Shown here piece by piece: positions 4,743-6,695 of a stretch of 6,695 nucleotides of DNA. The position numbers and the translations under genes were made by a program. Numbering within the stretch: the first letter of the stretch is position 1; the number at the start of each line of letters is the position of its first letter. Origin of the DNA: Frankiales bacterium (GTDB lineage: Bacteria; Actinomycetota; Actinomycetes; Mycobacteriales; SCTD01); assembly GCA_025966295.1 (NCBI GenBank), contig JAOPVD010000106.1, positions 1 through 6,695 of the forward strand, written 5' to 3'. The notes under the pieces were generated by a model that ran no database searches, was not told the DNA's origin, and worked only from the letters and a program-made list of their open reading frames with translations.

Positions 4743-5537
4743 CTGGCCCGGCGCGCCCGCCTCGACGCCGAGCTCGTCCGGCGCGGCCTGGCCCGCAGCC
4801 GCGAGCAGGCCGCCAGCCTGATCGCCGATGGTCGTGTCAAGGTCGCCGGTGCGGTCGCCACCAAGCCGGCGACCGCGGTCGAGGCCGGCACCCCGCTGCT
4901 GGTCGAGGCCGACGCGGGCGAGCAGTGGGTCTCGCGCGGCGCGCACAAGCTGCTCGGCGCCCTCGACGCCTTCGGGTACGACCCGACGGGCAAGCGGGCG
5001 CTCGACGCCGGCGCCTCCACCGGTGGGTTCACCGAGGTGCTGCTCCGCCGCGGCGCCGCGCACGTGGTGGCCGTCGACGTCGGCTACGGGCTGCTGGCGT
5101 GGTCGCTGCGCACCGACGACCGGGTCACCGTCGTCGAGCGGGTCAACGCCCGCAACCTCGAGCCCGAGCAGGTGGGCGGGCCGGCCGACCTGGTCGTGGC
5201 CGACCTGTCGTTCATCCCGCTGGGGCTGGTGCTGCCCGCGCTGGTGCGCTGCGCGGCGCCCGGTGCCGACCTGATGCCCATGGTGAAGCCGCAGTTCGAG
5301 GTCGGACGCGAGAACCTGCCCTCCGGCGGAGTCGTCCGCGACCCGCAGGCCCGGGCCGGCGCGGTACGCCGGGTCGCTGGGCAGGCCCTCGAGCTCGGCC
5401 TGGGGGTCGCGGGCGTGGTGGCGAGCCCGCTGCCCGGCCCGAGCGGCAACGTCGAGTTCTTCCTGTGGCTGCGCGCCGGCGCCCCCCCGCTCGACGACGC
5501 CGCCCTGGCGCGCGCGGTCGCCGAGGGCCCGACGTGA
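4743..5537 (+). CDS. tlyA: TlyA, 16S/23S rRNA (cytidine-2'-O)-methyltransferase, with apparent CTG start
   Basis: TlyA methylates the 2'-OH of C1409 in 16S and C1920 in 23S rRNA (E. coli numbering) using S-adenosylmethionine. Its loss gives capreomycin resistance in mycobacteria. The 264-residue protein has an N-terminal S4 RNA-binding domain (about 3-60), a linker, and an FtsJ-type methyltransferase domain. The SAM motif GASTGGF is at 90-96. Residues K69, D154, K182 and E238 match the positions I recall for the M. tuberculosis catalytic tetrad. The long N-terminus marks a type II TlyA, which modifies both subunits. The expected N-terminus (x-ARRARLDAELVRRGLARSR) begins at CTG 4743. I find no in-frame ATG, GTG or TTG upstream as far as about 4600, and the next in-frame GTG (5037) would delete the S4 domain and SAM motif. 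CGAGG (4732-4736) lies 6 nt before the CTG, and the upstream stop is 1 nt away, so reinitiation is likely. The linker reads EQWV at 60-63, where M. tuberculosis has RxWV. Confidence 0.93.
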   Translation: MARRARLDAELVRRGLARSREQAASLIADGRVKVAGAVATKPATAVEAGTPLLVEADAGEQWVSRGAHKLLGALDAFGYDPTGKRALDAGASTGGFTEVLLRRGAAHVVAVDVGYGLLAWSLRTDDRVTVVERVNARNLEPEQVGGPADLVVADLSFIPLGLVLPALVRCAAPGADLMPMVKPQFEVGRENLPSGGVVRDPQARAGAVRRVAGQALELGLGVAGVVASPLPGPSGNVEFFLWLRAGAPPLDDAALARAVAEGPT

Positions 5538-5550
5538 AAGGCTGCGCGTC

Positions 5551-6444
5551 GTGACCCGCGCCGTGCTGATGCTCGCCCACACCGGGCGGGCCAAGACCGC
5601 CGAGGCCGCCCGCGCCGTGGGGCTGCGGCTGCAGGACGCCGGCGTCCAGGTCCGGTTGCTCGCCGAGGAGGCCGAGCGGATCGGGCTGTCCGGCGGCACC
5701 GTCTTCGACAGCGGCGCCGAGGCCGCCCAGGGCGCCGAGCTGGTGCTGGTGCTGGGCGGGGACGGCACCATCCTGCGCGCCGCCGAGCTGTCCCGGGACG
5801 CCGGCGTTCCCCTGCTGGGCGTCAACCTGGGCCGGGTCGGCTTCCTCGCCGAGGCCGAGTCCAGCCACCTCGAGGGCGTGGTCGAGCACGTCCTGGCCCG
5901 CGACTACCACGTCGAGGAGCGGATGACCCTCGACGTCACGGTGACCCTGGAGGGCCAGCTCCTGGGCACCAACTGGGCGCTCAACGAGGCGTCCGTCGAG
6001 AAGGCTGCCCGCGAGCGGATGCTCGAGGTGGTCGTCGGGGTGGACGGCCGGCCGCTGTCGCGCTGGGGTTGCGACGGCGTGGTGGCCGCCACCCCGACCG
6101 GCTCGACCGCGTACGCCTTCAGCGCCGGCGGCCCCATCGTGTGGCCGTCGGTGGACGCGCTGCTGGTCGTGCCGATCAGCGCGCATGCGCTGTTCGCCCG
6201 GCCGATGGTGGTCGGCCCGTCCTCGCTCATCGCCATGGAGGTGCTGCCCAGCGGTACCGAGGCGGTGCTGGCCTGTGACGGCCGCCGGACCATCGCGCTG
6301 CCGCACGGCAGTCGGGTAGAGGTCCGCCGTGGCCAGGTGCCGGTGCCGCTGGCCCGCACGCCGCACCCGCGGACCTTCACCGACACGCTGGTCGAGAAGT
6401 TCGACCTCGACGTCGACGGCTGGCGCGGCCGCAGCAAGAACTGA
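5551..6444 (+). CDS. nadK: NAD kinase
   Basis: This 297-residue enzyme phosphorylates NAD to NADP using ATP or polyphosphate, supplying NADPH for biosynthesis and redox defence in the cytosol. The family motifs are complete. GGDGT is at 69-73 within LVLVLGGDGTILRAAEL, followed by LGVNLGRVGFLAE. Then comes the NE motif at N145-E146 (ALNEASVEK). The stretch CDGVVAATPTGSTAY is at 174-188, followed by FSAGGPIVWP. The cysteine at 174, where many bacteria have glycine, is as I recall also found in the mycobacterial enzyme. The length is typical. The GTG start is 13 nt after the tlyA stop; GAAAGG (5536-5541), overlapping that stop, is the ribosome binding site at 9 nt spacing. The tlyA-nadK-recN order is the standard actinobacterial arrangement (Rv1694-Rv1695-Rv1696). 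No strong terminator follows; a 5-bp hairpin at 6466-6482 is too weak to call. Confidence 0.97.
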   Translation: MTRAVLMLAHTGRAKTAEAARAVGLRLQDAGVQVRLLAEEAERIGLSGGTVFDSGAEAAQGAELVLVLGGDGTILRAAELSRDAGVPLLGVNLGRVGFLAEAESSHLEGVVEHVLARDYHVEERMTLDVTVTLEGQLLGTNWALNEASVEKAARERMLEVVVGVDGRPLSRWGCDGVVAATPTGSTAYAFSAGGPIVWPSVDALLVVPISAHALFARPMVVGPSSLIAMEVLPSGTEAVLACDGRRTIALPHGSRVEVRRGQVPVPLARTPHPRTFTDTLVEKFDLDVDGWRGRSKN

Positions 6445-6490
6445 CGTGACGGCGCGGTCCGGCGTCCCCGGCAGCGTCGGGGGTCGCGGC

Positions 6491-6496
6491 TAGGGT
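6491..6496 (+). promoter_or_regulatory. Putative -10 element (TAGGGT) for leaderless transcription of recN
   Basis: TAGGGT fits TANNNT and is followed by 7 nt (CAGCATC) and then the recN ATG at 6504, so the transcript would begin at the start codon. No Shine-Dalgarno sequence precedes this ATG, and no actinobacterial LexA box (CGAACN4GTTCG) is visible in 6445-6503. The -35 region is unremarkable. Confidence 0.5.
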
Positions 6497-6503
6497 CAGC
6501 ATC

Positions 6504-6695
6504 ATGCTCCAGGAGATGCGGATCCAGGGCCTGGGCGTCATCGAGGACGCGGTCCTGGAGCTCGGCCCCGGGCTGACGGTCGTCACGGGTGAGACCGGCG
6601 CCGGCAAGACGATGGTGGTGCAGGGCCTCAACCTGCTGTTCGGCGGGCGCTCCGACGCCGGCCGGGTCCGGCCCGGCGCGGCCCGCGCGGTCGTC
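6504..6695 (+). CDS. recN: DNA repair protein RecN, N-terminal part (runs off the window)
   Basis: Only the first 64 codons are present. RecN is an SMC-like ATPase that acts early in repair of double-strand breaks, holding DNA ends or sister chromosomes together. The visible part is the N-terminal half of the ATPase head. It starts MLQEMRIQGLGVIEDAVLEL, the typical RecN opening, then LGPGLTVVTGETGAGKT with the Walker A motif at residues 29-36 (Lys35), and VVQGLNLLFGGRSDA, the family's conserved follow-on. The ATG at 6504 is preferred to the ATG at 6516 because the opening residues are conserved. It also lies 7 nt after a -10 motif, whereas 6516 has AGGAG directly against it with no spacing. 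The gene follows nadK by 59 nt on the same strand but probably has its own promoter. The coiled coil and C-terminal head lie beyond the window. Confidence 0.96.
   Translation, partial: MLQEMRIQGLGVIEDAVLELGPGLTVVTGETGAGKTMVVQGLNLLFGGRSDAGRVRPGAARAVV

Noticed and set aside
4730..4750. Programmed frameshift fusing the 45-residue protein to TlyA
   Set aside because: No slippery heptamer or downstream structure is evident, and the two are separate proteins in M. tuberculosis. A CTG start explains the data more simply.
5037..5537. tlyA starting at GTG 5037 as a truncated 166-residue protein
   Set aside because: The sequence upstream in the same frame encodes the complete S4 domain, the linker and the GASTGGF SAM motif, so the gene is full length.
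4134..5825. Long minus-strand open frame (563 codons) opposite the small gene, tlyA and part of nadK
   Set aside because: It is antisense to well-identified genes, its translation is low-complexity Arg/Ala/Gly/Ser-rich with no family motif, and such frames are expected at this GC content.
5212..6366. Minus-strand open frame of 384 codons opposite tlyA and nadK
   Set aside because: It is a His/Arg/Gly-rich shadow of two complete conserved enzymes with no plausible start signals.
6461..6484. Hairpin CCCCG-N7-CGGGG as a terminator after nadK
   Set aside because: The arms are only 5 bp, there is no U-run, and such short GC inverted repeats occur often by chance here.

Overview
The window is very GC-rich, with third codon positions almost entirely G or C, frequent GTG starts and GAGGAGG-type ribosome binding sites. 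Its gene order matches a block I know from Actinobacteria. In Mycobacterium tuberculosis that block runs Rv1691 (TPR), Rv1692 (HAD phosphatase), Rv1693 (tiny protein), tlyA, ppnK/nadK, recN. This points to a high-GC actinobacterial chromosome. I cannot name the genus, and I see no mobile element, rRNA, tRNA or CRISPR array.

Left part (1-2264): the end of an unidentified acidic, Pro/Ala-rich protein is followed by a short SSB-type OB-fold protein lacking an acidic tail. A DUF1015 gene then lies convergent on the minus strand. The DUF1015 gene appears to start from a leaderless promoter and is divergent from the TPR gene.

Central part (2365-4611): the TPR gene and the HAD-IIA phosphatase gene are 2 nt apart. 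A minus-strand SCP2 (sterol-carrier) domain gene converges on the phosphatase so tightly that the two stop codons share a CTAG. A short divergent region then separates SCP2 from a phasin-like gene; it holds facing -10 motifs and a perfect 8-bp-arm inverted repeat. The SCP2/phasin pair sits inside the otherwise conserved block and looks like a lineage-specific insertion.

Right part (4604-6695): a 45-residue protein gene overlaps the end of the phasin gene and is followed 1 nt later by tlyA, then nadK, then the first 64 codons of recN. tlyA has no ATG, GTG or TTG in frame near its expected start. Alignment with known TlyA places the start at a CTG, and the catalytic residues then fall at exactly the M. 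tuberculosis positions. recN again shows a leaderless-type promoter.

Functionally the window is housekeeping: rRNA methylation (TlyA), NADP supply (NadK), DNA break repair (RecN), ssDNA binding, phosphate-ester hydrolysis, and a small lipid or storage-granule module (SCP2, phasin). I found no clear new multi-gene system. The points most worth a second look are the CTG start of tlyA, its altered linker motif, the SCP2/phasin intergenic palindrome, and the conserved 45-residue protein.
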